NCBI GenBank assembly: GCA_947311255.1
Contig: CAMZKL010000025.1
Location: forward strand, 1 to 60,172
DNA from: an uncultured Chlorobiota bacterium
GTDB lineage: Bacteria; Bacteroidota; Bacteroidia; Bacteroidales; JAADGE01
Reading direction: 5' to 3'
Length of the DNA: 60,172 nt
Position numbers and translations under genes: made by a program. The notes beneath the pieces are model-generated. The model did not search any database. It saw nothing but the letters and a program-made list of their open reading frames with translations, and was not told where the DNA came from. Positions 44,368-53,216 of this stretch are shown here, in pieces. Every line of letters starts with the position of its first letter. The stretch's first letter is position 1.

Positions 44368-45228
44368 TTAATAAGTCTTAGTCATACTTTCAGGAACAAC
44401 AAAAATAAAATCAGCTTTATCTTTATCTTCCTCCTTAAGTTTGTCAATATTTTCTTGTTCAATTGTTGTTATTGTTACAATATTTAAGTCTGGTCTTGCT
44501 TTCTTCAAATGCCAAACTATTCCTTCATAATTATCGGAATGATAAGAACCATTGTAATGAATAAATATTTTTCCTTTCTCAAAATTTTTAAGAATAAAAT
44601 ATGACATTGTTGCATCTTTAATTGCTTGTGCCTGTGGGAATTTAGGATTACCATGTCCCATTTTTTTTCCCATTTCAATCATATCTGCATAACATTTTAC
44701 AGTTTCGTCGTAGGCAATTGGTAAAGGTGCAATATATGATTTTGCTTCTGAACTTAAAGAGTTTAAACCGTCAAATCCTTTTTTAAAAACAACACTTGCA
44801 TATCTTCTAGGTATATTGGTTGCAATAAACTTAAATTTATTTTCTTTTGCAAAGCTCATTAAAGGTTTGTAGTCTGTATCATAATTAGGCCATTTTCTTA
44901 CTTCTGCTTCAAATTTTTTCTCTGAAATAAGTCCTCCCAAATACTCATCTATAATTAACTGATTATCAGACTCAAACATTTCAGCTCCCAAAATTATGCC
45001 TTCCGTATTATTAGTTGATAAATCTTTTGTTATTTCAATCTCAGCCCAATGACTTATAGGGTTGTTATGTAACTCTCCAATAAAAACAATATCAGCTTTT
45101 TTCAAAACTTTCATCATTTTTGAGTATTTTATTTCTTTACCATTTTTAGTAAATAATTTGTATGCAGGTTTGTCAGATGTAAAACTCATAAGTACTGCAA
45201 TTAAAAGGATTATAATTTTGTTGTTCAT
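44368..45228 (-). CDS. ChaN-family (haem-binding Tiki-like) secreted protein
   Basis: A 286-residue protein with a weak signal sequence (about 1-20). The core shows ADIVFIGELHNNPISHWAEI near residue 50, then EMFESDNQLIIDEYLGG, and IHYNGSYHSDNYEGIVWHLK near residue 225. The GELHxN and NGxxHxxxxxG pattern is that of the ChaN/Tiki superfamily, whose members bind haem iron or act as metalloproteases. The precise role is open. It sits just downstream, on the same strand, of a small PHA-system-like protein gene, 24 bases away. Confidence 0.82.
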   Translation of the reverse strand: MNNKIIILLIAVLMSFTSDKPAYKLFTKNGKEIKYSKMMKVLKKADIVFIGELHNNPISHWAEIEITKDLSTNNTEGIILGAEMFESDNQLIIDEYLGGLISEKKFEAEVRKWPNYDTDYKPLMSFAKENKFKFIATNIPRRYASVVFKKGFDGLNSLSSEAKSYIAPLPIAYDETVKCYADMIEMGKKMGHGNPKFPQAQAIKDATMSYFILKNFEKGKIFIHYNGSYHSDNYEGIVWHLKKARPDLNIVTITTIEQENIDKLKEEDKDKADFIFVVPESMTKTY

Positions 45229-45252
45229 GGAAGTAATTTTAATTTATGGTTT

Positions 45253-45564
45253 TTATAATTTATTTTTACATTCTTCAAGCATTTTGTTAGCATTTTCTTT
45301 TATTTTTTCTTCAATTATGCCTTTAAAAATTCTTGCAGCAAATGGCAATTTACTTTCAAGTATTACTTCATTTTCTTCAACTGTCATTTTTCCAGAAATA
45401 TTCATTCCTTTAATTTTAAAAGAAAATAAAATTTTATTGCCATCAGTTTCTTGTTTAAGGTCAGAAAATTCATCTTTAAATTTTACAGACAATTCTGAAA
45501 ATATTTTTTCAGCACACGAAATTGCTTTTTCTTGTGGTAAATTATGGTTTAATATTAGCTTCAT
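45253..45564 (-). CDS. Polyhydroxyalkanoic acid system-like small protein
   Basis: A 103-residue soluble protein with a helix-strand fold. The C-terminal LPFAARIFKGIIEEKIKENA is the best match to the family named after PHA granules (PHA_gran_rgn). The starting MKLILNHNLPQEKAISCAEK also fits. The family is widespread in genomes without PHA synthesis, and its function is not established. No phaC or phasin genes are nearby. Confidence 0.65.
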   Translation of the reverse strand: MKLILNHNLPQEKAISCAEKIFSELSVKFKDEFSDLKQETDGNKILFSFKIKGMNISGKMTVEENEVILESKLPFAARIFKGIIEEKIKENANKMLEECKNKL

Positions 45565-45644
45565 ATTTTAAAAATCATTTTTTATTTCTTTACAAAAGTA
45601 TATTATTTATTTCTTATTTAATAAAAAACATAAAGATTGTTAAA

Positions 45645-46610
45645 TTATCCTTTCCATCTTGCTTTTTTCCATTCCATTTGTTCTGTCTTAGATAAAAATG
45701 TCCAAGCCACAATTCTAGTAGATTTGTTTCCTGTACCCATATTTATTGTTTTAGTTTCTTTTAATCCAATTTTTCTTAACAATTTATATATTTTATGAAG
45801 GTTAGAGCTTTTAGAAACTAATGTAGAAAACCAAAAACAGTTTTTCGAAAAATCTCTACTTTCATTTATCATGTTTTCTATAAACTTATACTCTCCTCCA
45901 TCAAATACCAATTCTTTATTTATACCTGAAAAATTAAGTTTCGATATTTTGTTTCTTTTTCCATGTAGGTTTCTAATTTTTCTTTGAGATGCTTTCTTTG
46001 CCTCTGCATCAGAAGAATGAAATGGAGGGTTGCATATTGATAAATCAATTTTATCTTCCTTTCCAATTATATTGTAAAAAAGGTGATTTGAATTAGTTTG
46101 CAACCTACATTCAATTTTGTTTTGAAGCATTGAATTTGAATTTACAATGTCCTGTGCTGAACTAATTGATTTTCTGTCAATATCACTGCAAATAAAATTC
46201 CACCCATACTCTGCAACTCCAATTATAGGATAAATGCAACTCGCTCCTACTCCAATGTCAAAGCAACAAATTTTATTAGCTTTTGGAATTTTTCCATTAT
46301 TGCTCTCTTCTAACAAATCAGCAACATAATGTATATAATCGGCTCTTCCGGGTATTGGTGGGCATAAATTATTATCTGGAAATTCCCAGTATTTTATATT
46401 ATAATAATGGTTTAATAATGCTTTGTTAAGTAGCTTTACTGCAATAGGATTTGAAAAATCTATAGAATTATTACCGTATTTATTTAATATTATATGTTCT
46501 GATAATTTTGGAATTGCTTTTTGTAATGCTGGTAAATCATAGTTCTTTCTATTTTTATTTCTTTGGTGGAGATTTGTCTTTATGCTTCTGTTTTTTTTAA
46601 ATTCTTTCAT
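45645..46610 (-). CDS. rlmF: 23S rRNA adenine-1618 N6-methyltransferase
   Basis: A 321-residue SAM-dependent enzyme. The SAM-binding CCFDIGVGASCIYPIIGVAE is near residue 105. The catalytic word for N6-adenine transfer is NPPFHSS near residue 194. RLQTNSNHLFYNIIGKEDKI precedes it. It opens with a Lys/Asn-rich tail and FDLPALQKAIPKL-like residues as in E. coli RlmF. The length is standard. It lies 15 bases after the S66 peptidase gene on the same strand, so the two may share a transcript. Confidence 0.92.
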   Translation of the reverse strand: MKEFKKNRSIKTNLHQRNKNRKNYDLPALQKAIPKLSEHIILNKYGNNSIDFSNPIAVKLLNKALLNHYYNIKYWEFPDNNLCPPIPGRADYIHYVADLLEESNNGKIPKANKICCFDIGVGASCIYPIIGVAEYGWNFICSDIDRKSISSAQDIVNSNSMLQNKIECRLQTNSNHLFYNIIGKEDKIDLSICNPPFHSSDAEAKKASQRKIRNLHGKRNKISKLNFSGINKELVFDGGEYKFIENMINESRDFSKNCFWFSTLVSKSSNLHKIYKLLRKIGLKETKTINMGTGNKSTRIVAWTFLSKTEQMEWKKARWKG

Positions 46611-46625
46611 ACTCAGTTTTCTTTT

Positions 46626-47555
46626 TCAATCAAAAAAATCTTTAATAATAGATATTTGAAAATTGCAAGCATCAAAATTTGCTTTTGCTCCAATAGGCAG
46701 AATAATTTGGTTTTCAATATGTCCGAAAGGAAAACCGTATGCAGAAGGTATATTTAAAGGTTTTATTATTTCAGAAATAACTTCTTTTAAGCTAAAAGTA
46801 TCTTCATTATTAATTCTAAAATCTTTTCCTTCGCATTTATTAAAAGTTCCAAAGATAATTCCTTTAACTTTTTTAAATTTTCCGGCTAAAATTAGTTGAG
46901 TTAGCATTCTGTCAATTTTGTAGGGTGCTTCATTAGTTTCTTCAATAAAAACTATTTTATTATCCCAAGAAACATCATAAGGTGTAGCAAGTAAAGATAT
47001 TAAAATTGATAAATTTCCACCTATTAATTTTCCCTTTGCTTTTCCTGGAAAGATTGTATAGTGCTCATTATTAGAGCTTTTAGGAATATTACTTTTAACA
47101 ACTTCATTTTTATTTAAGAACATTTCTTTAAAATTATCAAAAGTAAATTTATTAAAAATTGAAGCTCCTACTACACCATGAAAACCTATTTGCCCTGTCT
47201 TTTTATAAATTGCAATAAGCAAAGCAGAAATATCGCTGTAACCAATTAATGGTTTTGAATTATTTTTAATTAAACTGTAATCCAAAAAATCAAGAATCCG
47301 TAAAGTTCCATATCCTCCTCTAACACAAAGTATTCCCTTTACAGATTTATCTGCATACATTTTATGCAATTCGTTAGTACGTTCTTTATCTGTTCCTGAG
47401 AAATAGGCTTTTTTATCAAAAATACTTTTAAAGTAAATAGCTTTTAGACCAAAATTTTCAATATTTGCAATTGTATTGTTTAACTTTTCCTTTGTTATAA
47501 AACTTGCAGGAGAAATTAATCCTATTTTATCGTTTTTATTAAAAAATTTATACAT
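46626..47555 (-). CDS. S66-family LD-carboxypeptidase
   Basis: A 309-residue cytoplasmic peptidase. The nucleophile is S107 in PLIGYSDISALLIAI. Upstream markers are IGLISPAS and ILCVRGGYGTLRILD. Further markers are IFIEETNEAPYKIDRMLTQL-like residues near 205 and the C-terminal GHIENQIILPIGAKAN, with the His of the Ser-Glu-His triad. S66 enzymes cut the L,D bond of recycled wall tetrapeptides; MccF relatives instead inactivate microcin C. Wall recycling is the default reading. Confidence 0.9.
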   Translation of the reverse strand: MYKFFNKNDKIGLISPASFITKEKLNNTIANIENFGLKAIYFKSIFDKKAYFSGTDKERTNELHKMYADKSVKGILCVRGGYGTLRILDFLDYSLIKNNSKPLIGYSDISALLIAIYKKTGQIGFHGVVGASIFNKFTFDNFKEMFLNKNEVVKSNIPKSSNNEHYTIFPGKAKGKLIGGNLSILISLLATPYDVSWDNKIVFIEETNEAPYKIDRMLTQLILAGKFKKVKGIIFGTFNKCEGKDFRINNEDTFSLKEVISEIIKPLNIPSAYGFPFGHIENQIILPIGAKANFDACNFQISIIKDFFD

Positions 47556-47740
47556 CAGCTAATATTTTTTTATTAAAAAAATGAAAAATTCCAACTTCCG
47601 AAAACTATTCTCTTAAAAATTAATAGTTTATAAAAAAATTACAGCAGTTTCTCTGATATTTAATAAAATATTATGATATTCTTTTTCTTTATAAAAAGTT
47701 TCATAAAACTCAACAAGATTATAATCAAACTCTTAAACTA

Positions 47741-48673
47741 TTATTGTTTTTCAGCCTTTTCAATAATTTTAGTAATTATTCTAAAGTTTGTTATGTCAGA
47801 CGGCATTATTTTTAATTCTTTTTTTTCATAAATTTTAAAAAGTAGTTTGGTTTTTTGTTTCTTCCCTCTTTTTAGATCTCTTATAACTTCATTTCTACCA
47901 AAATTATCTGGTTTTGACAAACTAAAATATTTTGAAGGATTTCCCAGTGAATCAGTTAGTTGAAGGTATATTTCTAAGTCTTCATTTTTTTGAAATTTAC
48001 GAAGACTATTTGCCATTACATACACATCTAACTTAATATTTTTAATATATTCTTTTTGTTGGTATCTTAATTTATATACTTTTTGAACAATGCTTAAAGT
48101 ATCTTTTAAATCTCCCGAAACATTTTCTTCAAAAGAATAAATATTTTTTTCAGTAACAGGATTTAAAGCATTATTAATTATAATAAGAGAAATATATGCT
48201 CCAATTGTTAAAAATATTGTAATTCTTTTTGCTTTATGACTTTTTTCAATCTTAATGTCAGTCTCTTCCAGCTCTTTTTCAACTACCTCTATTCTATTCA
48301 AAAGATCAGTACTCCCTTTTGATGATATTTTTAGGAAACTAATATTTCTTTCAATAATTCTTTTTAAACTATTGTAGCTTTTTTTATCAAATCTTTTCTT
48401 TGGTTTTCTCCAAAAAATCAATGAAATTCCTATTGTATGTATAGCAACAATAACTCTCAAAACAACCATAATTCCGGATTTTATGGTAGGTTTGTTTATA
48501 TCATGTAATGCATCAAGATTATCTCTAATTATATTTAAAGAATCATCAAAAGTTATTTGTTTAGCGTTATTTTTGTTTATTTGTTTTACTCTTTTGCTCT
48601 CAACATAACCACAATAATCACAAACAAAACTTTTTAAAGGTGAACTGGCTCCACAATTTGGACATTTATTCAT
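47741..48673 (-). CDS. Zinc-ribbon membrane protein of unknown function
   Basis: A 310-residue protein. A zinc ribbon opens it with C4, C7, C18 and C21. Membrane helices lie at about 68-85 and 150-167. A charged coiled coil runs between them, about 95-145 (KRFDKKSYNSLKRIIERNIS). The C-terminal half, about 180-300, is a beta-rich domain with no family recognised. The zinc ribbon is cytoplasmic here, unlike the secreted one in the lipoprotein at 4899-5576. It is possibly a regulator of membrane stress; there is no direct evidence. Confidence 0.65.
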   Translation of the reverse strand: MNKCPNCGASSPLKSFVCDYCGYVESKRVKQINKNNAKQITFDDSLNIIRDNLDALHDINKPTIKSGIMVVLRVIVAIHTIGISLIFWRKPKKRFDKKSYNSLKRIIERNISFLKISSKGSTDLLNRIEVVEKELEETDIKIEKSHKAKRITIFLTIGAYISLIIINNALNPVTEKNIYSFEENVSGDLKDTLSIVQKVYKLRYQQKEYIKNIKLDVYVMANSLRKFQKNEDLEIYLQLTDSLGNPSKYFSLSKPDNFGRNEVIRDLKRGKKQKTKLLFKIYEKKELKIMPSDITNFRIITKIIEKAEKQ

Positions 48674-48727
48674 AATAATAAGTAAGTTTAGTTTTAATAG
48701 TCTTTTAAGAGTTCAAAGTTTTTTTTT

Positions 48728-49285
48728 TTAGCTGAAAATTAAAAATAAAATTGGTATTATAATTCCAAGAATAACATATATTCCTCCTCTACCCCAAGCA
48801 CCTTTTCTTCCTCTTACCATAAATAAGGAAGTTATAGAAAGGAGTATTAAAGCTCCTGCAAAAATATCAGAAAACCAAGTCCACCATACATTAGGGTTAT
48901 AATGTAAATAGTTAGTTTGAAAAAAGACTGGTCGTTTTGTTACAAACTCTGCCATAACTTCACCAGTTGAATGCTTTACGGTAACAGAGGAACGTCCTTC
49001 TAAATAAATACGCAATATCGTTCCATTTTCAACATAATTATAGCTTTTATAAATATCATCAGCATCAATTTCTTTAAGAAAATTAAGAATTTTGGTTTCG
49101 GAAATATTACTTTTTGATAAATCTTTATCGGTAGTAAATTTTTTAATTTCAACTTTAAAATTTGGGTTCCAATCTGCCATATGGTTTAATGCAATTCCGG
49201 AAATTGAGTAAATAATAGTTGCCCCAACGAAAAAAAAACCAATATCTCTATGGAGAATTCTGCTCCATTTTCTTAATTTCTTCAT
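48728..49285 (-). CDS. PepSY-type membrane protein
   Basis: A 185-residue protein of the PepSY-associated family. The first helix (about 15-33) follows KLRKWSRILHRDIGFFF, whose HRDxG start is the family hallmark. A periplasmic PepSY-like domain (about 35-125) contains SSVTVKHSTGEVMAEFV. Two more helices lie at about 137-158 and 168-184. The family includes membrane proteins linked to haem, siderophore or iron reduction. The OB-fold lipoprotein gene lies upstream on the same strand across the leader repeat. The start codon is the end of that repeat. Confidence 0.82.
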   Translation of the reverse strand: MKKLRKWSRILHRDIGFFFVGATIIYSISGIALNHMADWNPNFKVEIKKFTTDKDLSKSNISETKILNFLKEIDADDIYKSYNYVENGTILRIYLEGRSSVTVKHSTGEVMAEFVTKRPVFFQTNYLHYNPNVWWTWFSDIFAGALILLSITSLFMVRGRKGAWGRGGIYVILGIIIPILFLIFS

Positions 49286-49440
49286 GTACTTAAATTTGTC
49301 TAATTAATTGATGTTAAATAAGTTGCCTAATATAAATTTATTATAATAATGTTCCACTACACATAGTAATATATGCTTTTTTCTGCAAGTAACCTGGCAG
49401 CGTTATAATTATGCCCTTGGGCGTTAAAATACTTGTAGTA
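49282..49440 (-). repeat. Leader repeat, copy 4 (abuts PepSY protein start codon)
   Basis: On the minus strand it reads CGCCCAAGGGCATAATTATA, then GGTTACTTGCAGAAAAAAGC, then GCAACTTATTTAACATCAAT, TAATTAGACAAATTTAAG and ACATGAAG. It parallels 19880-20025 over the whole stretch, and the closing ATG is the start of the gene at 49285. The first sub-unit opening (ACATGAAACACCC) is missing here. Confidence 0.6.
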
Positions 49441-49530
49441 GATGTTTAGTTTACTAAATGTTTTTAAAAAATAATTTTATAAAATAAAACCGCTGATATG
49501 TCTTAAAAGACAGCAGAAAGATTTTAATAA

Positions 49531-49558
49531 ATCGTGCCACGCTATATGGTGGCACGAT
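49531..49558. terminator. Strong hairpin downstream of OB-fold lipoprotein gene
   Basis: ATCGTGCCAC (49531-49540) pairs with GTGGCACGAT (49549-49558) across an 8-base loop. It lies 27 bases past the stop of the lipoprotein gene on the minus strand. No long T-run follows, so the terminator reading is probable rather than certain. Confidence 0.6.
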
Positions 49559-49584
49559 AAAATACTGTATTACAAATAATTCTG

Positions 49585-50121
49585 TTATTTTTTCTCAGTA
49601 TGAGAAACATATTTTAAAGAATAATTGGAAAAATACTCAACACCTTCTGATTTTAAAGAATCCATCATGTGTTTAATGTGTTCTTTCATTTTTGCAAGTT
49701 GTTCAACATCAGCTTCATTACTATCGTCTCCATGACTTTCTTCCTCGTGCTTTAATTTTTCAGCAAGAAATGCCGAATCAACACGTTCTTCTTCAACTAT
49801 TCCAACAACTGAAATTTCGCTACCCGACAATGCTTCATCAAAACGCTCATCACTATAAACATGCATATTATTATCACCTTCAACAAGCAATAATTTTTTG
49901 CCGCCATGTTTACACACATGGTCAACAATACCACTAACTTCAACTTCTTTCCCAACAAATTCACCAGCTTTTGCATCAAAATCAGTTAGGTTTAATAAAG
50001 GAGCTGTTGTTTCCGAAATAACAGTTGTATCATTTGGAGTATCAACATCTGTATTATTTTCATCTCCACAAGCTGCAAACATAAGTGCTACTGCACCTAA
50101 TAAAAAAATCTTTTTAATCAT
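49585..50121 (-). CDS. OB-fold lipoprotein
   Basis: A 178-residue protein. The signal sequence ends in FAAC (Cys18). The centre, about 60-115, matches the tRNA_anti-like OB fold of secreted Bacteroidota proteins: GKEVEVSGIVDHVCKHGGKK, then HVYSDERFDEALSGSEISVV. The single Cys in VDHVCKHGG could bind a metal. The C-terminal part is acidic and His-containing (KHEEESHGDD). Its proximity to a PepSY membrane protein suggests a metal or redox role, which is inferred only. Confidence 0.75.
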   Translation of the reverse strand: MIKKIFLLGAVALMFAACGDENNTDVDTPNDTTVISETTAPLLNLTDFDAKAGEFVGKEVEVSGIVDHVCKHGGKKLLLVEGDNNMHVYSDERFDEALSGSEISVVGIVEEERVDSAFLAEKLKHEEESHGDDSNEADVEQLAKMKEHIKHMMDSLKSEGVEYFSNYSLKYVSHTEKK

Positions 50122-50273
50122 AATTAATTTGTTTTTATATTTAAATTTCGTGCATAGATAAACAAAATTTATATAACAGACAACAAAACAAGATTGATAT
50201 TTACAAAATAAAACAAATTTATTTACCGACTTTAAAATTGGGTCTAAAAAATTAATCTTTGAAACATTTAATT

Positions 50274-50303
50274 TTGTTGATGTTCAAAAAAGTTTTAATT
50301 TCG
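50274..50303 (+). promoter_or_regulatory. Putative fabH promoter
   Basis: TTG (50274-50276), a 19-base spacer and TAATTTCG (50296-50303) fit the Bacteroidota -33/-7 pattern with one mismatch in the -7 element. It lies 34 bases before the fabH start. Confidence 0.55.
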
Positions 50304-50337
50304 AATGATTTTAAAATTCTAATAAAAATTAATAAAT

Positions 50338-51345
50338 ATGTTTAATTCAAAAATAATAGGAGTCGGACATTTTGTTCCTGAAAATATTGTTACAAACGAT
50401 GATTTGTCAAAATTAATGGATACATCAGATGAATGGATTCAGGAAAGAACAGGAATTAAAGAAAGAAGATTTTACACTCCTGGCGAAAAAGGTTCTACTG
50501 CAATTATGGCTTTTAAAGCATCAAAATTAGCAATGAAACGTGCAAAAGTTACTGCAGATGATATTGATGCAATAGTTTTTGCTACATTAAGTCCTGACTA
50601 TTATTTCCCTGGAAGTGGAGTTTTATTACAAGAAATGTTAAAAATGGGAACAAAACCTGCTATTGATTTAAGAGCACAATGTTCTGGTTTTATATATGCC
50701 TTATCTGTTGCAGATCAGTTTATTAAAACAGGAATGTATAAAAAAATTCTTGTAATTGGTTCTGAAACTCAAAGTGTTGCACTTGACCTTACAACAAGAG
50801 GAAGAGGAATGGGAGTTTTATTTGGCGATGGTGCCGGAGCAGCTATATTGGAAGCAACCGAAGATAATACTAAAGGCATTTTATCTACCCATCTTCACTC
50901 ACAAGGAGAATTTGCTGATGTTTTATGTGTTAGAGAACCCGGCACAAACAAAGGGGGAAAAGTTATTTATGAAGGACAACATGAAATGTACGACTTAATA
51001 AGCCCTCAAATGGACGGAAAATTAGTTTTTAAAAATGCAATAACAAGAATGCCGGAAGTAACAATGGAAGCATTAGCAAAAAACAATCTTACTATTGAAG
51101 ATATTGATATGTTTCTTCCCCATCAAGCTAACCTTAGGATTTCTCAAATGGTTCAACGATTCTTAAAATTACCAGATGAAAAAGTATTTAACAATATACA
51201 AAAATATGGGAATACTACTGCGGCAACATTACCAATTTTACTAAGCGAACTTTGGGAAGAAGGCAGAATTAAAGAAGGACAACTATTTGCTCTTGCTGCT
51301 TTTGGAAGTGGTTTTACTTGGGCTTCTGCCTTGATTAGATGGTAG
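50338..51345 (+). CDS. fabH: 3-oxoacyl-ACP synthase III
   Basis: A 335-residue thiolase-fold condensing enzyme that starts fatty acid synthesis by joining an acyl-CoA to malonyl-ACP. The triad is complete: C115 (RAQCSGF), H262 (LPHQANLRI) and N292 (KYGNTTAA). The start, KIIGVGHFVPENIVTNDDLS, and MDTSDEWIQERTGIKERRFY are typical. The length is normal. It is not in a fab cluster, so it could be a paralogue with a special starter substrate. It has its own promoter and terminator. Confidence 0.9.
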   Translation: MFNSKIIGVGHFVPENIVTNDDLSKLMDTSDEWIQERTGIKERRFYTPGEKGSTAIMAFKASKLAMKRAKVTADDIDAIVFATLSPDYYFPGSGVLLQEMLKMGTKPAIDLRAQCSGFIYALSVADQFIKTGMYKKILVIGSETQSVALDLTTRGRGMGVLFGDGAGAAILEATEDNTKGILSTHLHSQGEFADVLCVREPGTNKGGKVIYEGQHEMYDLISPQMDGKLVFKNAITRMPEVTMEALAKNNLTIEDIDMFLPHQANLRISQMVQRFLKLPDEKVFNNIQKYGNTTAATLPILLSELWEEGRIKEGQLFALAAFGSGFTWASALIRW

Positions 51346-51381
51346 TTTTAGAATTAAAATTTTTAAATTTAAACTTAAAAA

Positions 51382-51418
51382 AATACAGTTTTTGTTTTTT
51401 TACTGTATTAATTTTTTA
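51382..51418 (+). terminator. Rho-independent terminator of fabH
   Basis: AATACAGT (51382-51389) pairs with ACTGTATT (51402-51409), with a T-rich loop, followed by AATTTTTT. Confidence 0.75.
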
Positions 51419-51481
51419 AGATGATAAAATAACGTATTTTTGTAAAAATATATCAATTAAAAAAACTAAAGAATAAATAAA

Positions 51482-52303
51482 ATGGAAAAAAAAATTAAAC
51501 CTGTCTTTGTTATTGCAGGAATTATTGTTGTCTTGTTAGTAATGTTTAGTGCTACAATTTTTGTAACTCTTCAACCTGGACAAAAAGGCATTATTTTTAA
51601 GAAATTTAGTGGTGGTCTTGACAAAAAAAATATTTATAATGCAGGATTTCACATAATTGCTCCCTGGAATGATATGATTATATACGATATAAAAGAGCAA
51701 AAAGTTGATGAAATGATGGATGTATTAGATAAAAATGGTCTTTCTATTCATGTTGATGTTTCAGTAAGGTTTTATCCTGTTTACACTGAAATAGGACAAC
51801 TTCATGAAAAATTTGGTGTTAAATATATTGACAAACTAGTTATTCCGGAAGTTCGCTCAACTGTAAGACAAGTTATGGGACGCTATACAGCCGAAGAAAT
51901 TTATTCAACAAAAAGAGCTGCTGTTGAAAAAACAATTATTGAAGAAACAGAAGCAGTATTAAAATTACCTGCAAATAATATTCATATGACGGCTCTACTT
52001 ATTCGGTCAATAAATCTTCCTTCTCAAATTAAAACTGCAATTGAAAATAAATTAAAACAAGAACAGGAAGCATTAGCATATAAATATAAAATAGATAGAG
52101 AAAATGCAGAGGCTGAGCGTAAAAAAATTGCAGCACAAGGAGAAGCAAGGGCAAACCAAATTATAAACAGCTCTCTTACAAATAACCTTCTAAAAATGAG
52201 AGGAATAGAAGCTACCATCAAGCTTTCTGAGTCTCCCAATGCAAAAACTATTATTATAGGAAGTGGAAAAGATGGAATGCCTTTAATTTTAGGGAATCAA
52301 TAG
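51482..52303 (+). CDS. Prohibitin/SPFH-domain membrane protein
   Basis: A 273-residue protein. An N-terminal membrane helix (about 9-31) precedes an SPFH/PHB domain (about 35-200): GQKGIIFKKFSGGLDKKNIY, then GFHIIAPWNDMIIYDIKEQK, then VRSTVRQVMGRYTAEEIYST. A coiled coil follows (EQEALAYKYKIDRENAEAER). This is the plan of prohibitin and HflK/HflC-like proteins, which form membrane rings and often regulate proteases. It is two bases from a short FtsB/DivIC-like reading frame and probably shares its transcript. Confidence 0.9.
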   Translation: MEKKIKPVFVIAGIIVVLLVMFSATIFVTLQPGQKGIIFKKFSGGLDKKNIYNAGFHIIAPWNDMIIYDIKEQKVDEMMDVLDKNGLSIHVDVSVRFYPVYTEIGQLHEKFGVKYIDKLVIPEVRSTVRQVMGRYTAEEIYSTKRAAVEKTIIEETEAVLKLPANNIHMTALLIRSINLPSQIKTAIENKLKQEQEALAYKYKIDRENAEAERKKIAAQGEARANQIINSSLTNNLLKMRGIEATIKLSESPNAKTIIIGSGKDGMPLILGNQ

Positions 52304-52323
52304 ATTTGAAAGAAATTATATTT

Positions 52324-52635
52324 ATGAAAGAAAAAATAAAAAATACATGGCTTTACCTTAAAAAGTATAAATATATTATTACTTTTTTGGCTTTTGCCAT
52401 ATGGATTACTTTCATTGACCAAACAAATCTTTTGTATAAGGCAAAACAAAGTAAAGAGATTCAATATTTAGAAAAAAGAAAGGTTTTTTATTCTGAGAAT
52501 ATAAAGCAAAAACAAAAATATTATCAGAATTTATTAACAAATCCTGAAACTAAAGAACGCCTTGCAAGAGAAAACTATTTTATGAGTAAAAAAAATGAAG
52601 ACGTTTTTATTATTGTTGACAAGTCTGATAAATAA
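52324..52635 (+). CDS. Septum formation initiator (FtsB/DivIC-like)
   Basis: A 103-residue protein from the ATG at 52324; a TTG at 52306 would add six residues. One membrane helix (about 15-31) is followed by a coiled coil (KAKQSKEIQYLEKRKVFYSE) and the conserved ending NPETKERLARENYFMSKKNE, then DVFIIVD. FtsB/DivIC proteins join the division complex through this C-terminal end. It is short, as the family is. It lies close after the SPFH protein gene. Confidence 0.85.
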   Translation: MKEKIKNTWLYLKKYKYIITFLAFAIWITFIDQTNLLYKAKQSKEIQYLEKRKVFYSENIKQKQKYYQNLLTNPETKERLARENYFMSKKNEDVFIIVDKSDK

Positions 52636-52656
52636 TTTTTTTACTATTATATTTTC

Positions 52657-52693
52657 AAAAAAGCTAGTCATTTTAAAATGATTAGCTTTTTTT
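52657..52693 (+). terminator. Terminator after the SPFH/FtsB-like pair
   Basis: AAAAAAGCTAGTCATTTT (52657-52674) and AAAATGATTAGCTTTTTT (52675-52692) are reverse complements with one mismatch and no spacer, so the loop is formed within the TTTTAAAA centre. Confidence 0.85.
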
Positions 52694-52821
52694 GATGCTG
52701 TAAATAGCCACTAATACAAAAATTAAAACATTTACACATATCCAACTGATTATAAACGATATAATAGTTATGTAAAAATGTTTCACACACCATCAGCATA
52801 AAAATTTATTCATATTCATCA

Positions 52822-53166
52822 TTAAAAAAAACTCTTAATAAGCTCTTCAATTTCATTTTCTTTTGTTAATTCAAACTTAATATTTGCTTCATTAAGATTA
52901 GCTTTTAGATGTTTTCCTATATGTTTAGCATATAAAAAATCAGCTGTTGAGATTTTATCAATTATGTCTTTATGCGAATGCCCATGCCCTTTTCCATGCT
53001 CGTGATGCCCGTGTCCTTGTTCGTGATCATGATGCTCATGCGTATTTTCAAAATATTCAATATTTATTACCTCTGAATCAGACAATTCATAAACTACAAA
53101 TTCTTTAGCTCTGCCAGTTCTTGCTGCTATTGTTTTTCTGTCGTTTGTTGCAAATGCTACTTTCAT
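52822..53166 (-). CDS. NifX/NifB-like small protein with His-rich insert
   Basis: A 114-residue protein of the dinitrogenase iron-molybdenum cofactor family (NifX-like fold). It opens MKVAFATNDRKTIAARTGRA, then KEFVVYELSD, and ends in a helical DIIDKISTADFLYAKHIGKH region. Residues 43-65 are an insert with 11 His in 23 residues (HEHHDHEQGHGHHEHGKGHG), likely to bind nickel, zinc or iron. No nif genes are nearby, as is usual for this group. A metal-cluster carrier or metal store role is inferred. Confidence 0.8.
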   Translation of the reverse strand: MKVAFATNDRKTIAARTGRAKEFVVYELSDSEVINIEYFENTHEHHDHEQGHGHHEHGKGHGHSHKDIIDKISTADFLYAKHIGKHLKANLNEANIKFELTKENEIEELIKSFF

Positions 53167-53216
53167 TTTTAATCATTTTAAATTAATATATTTACAAATA
53201 TAGATATTTTATATTA

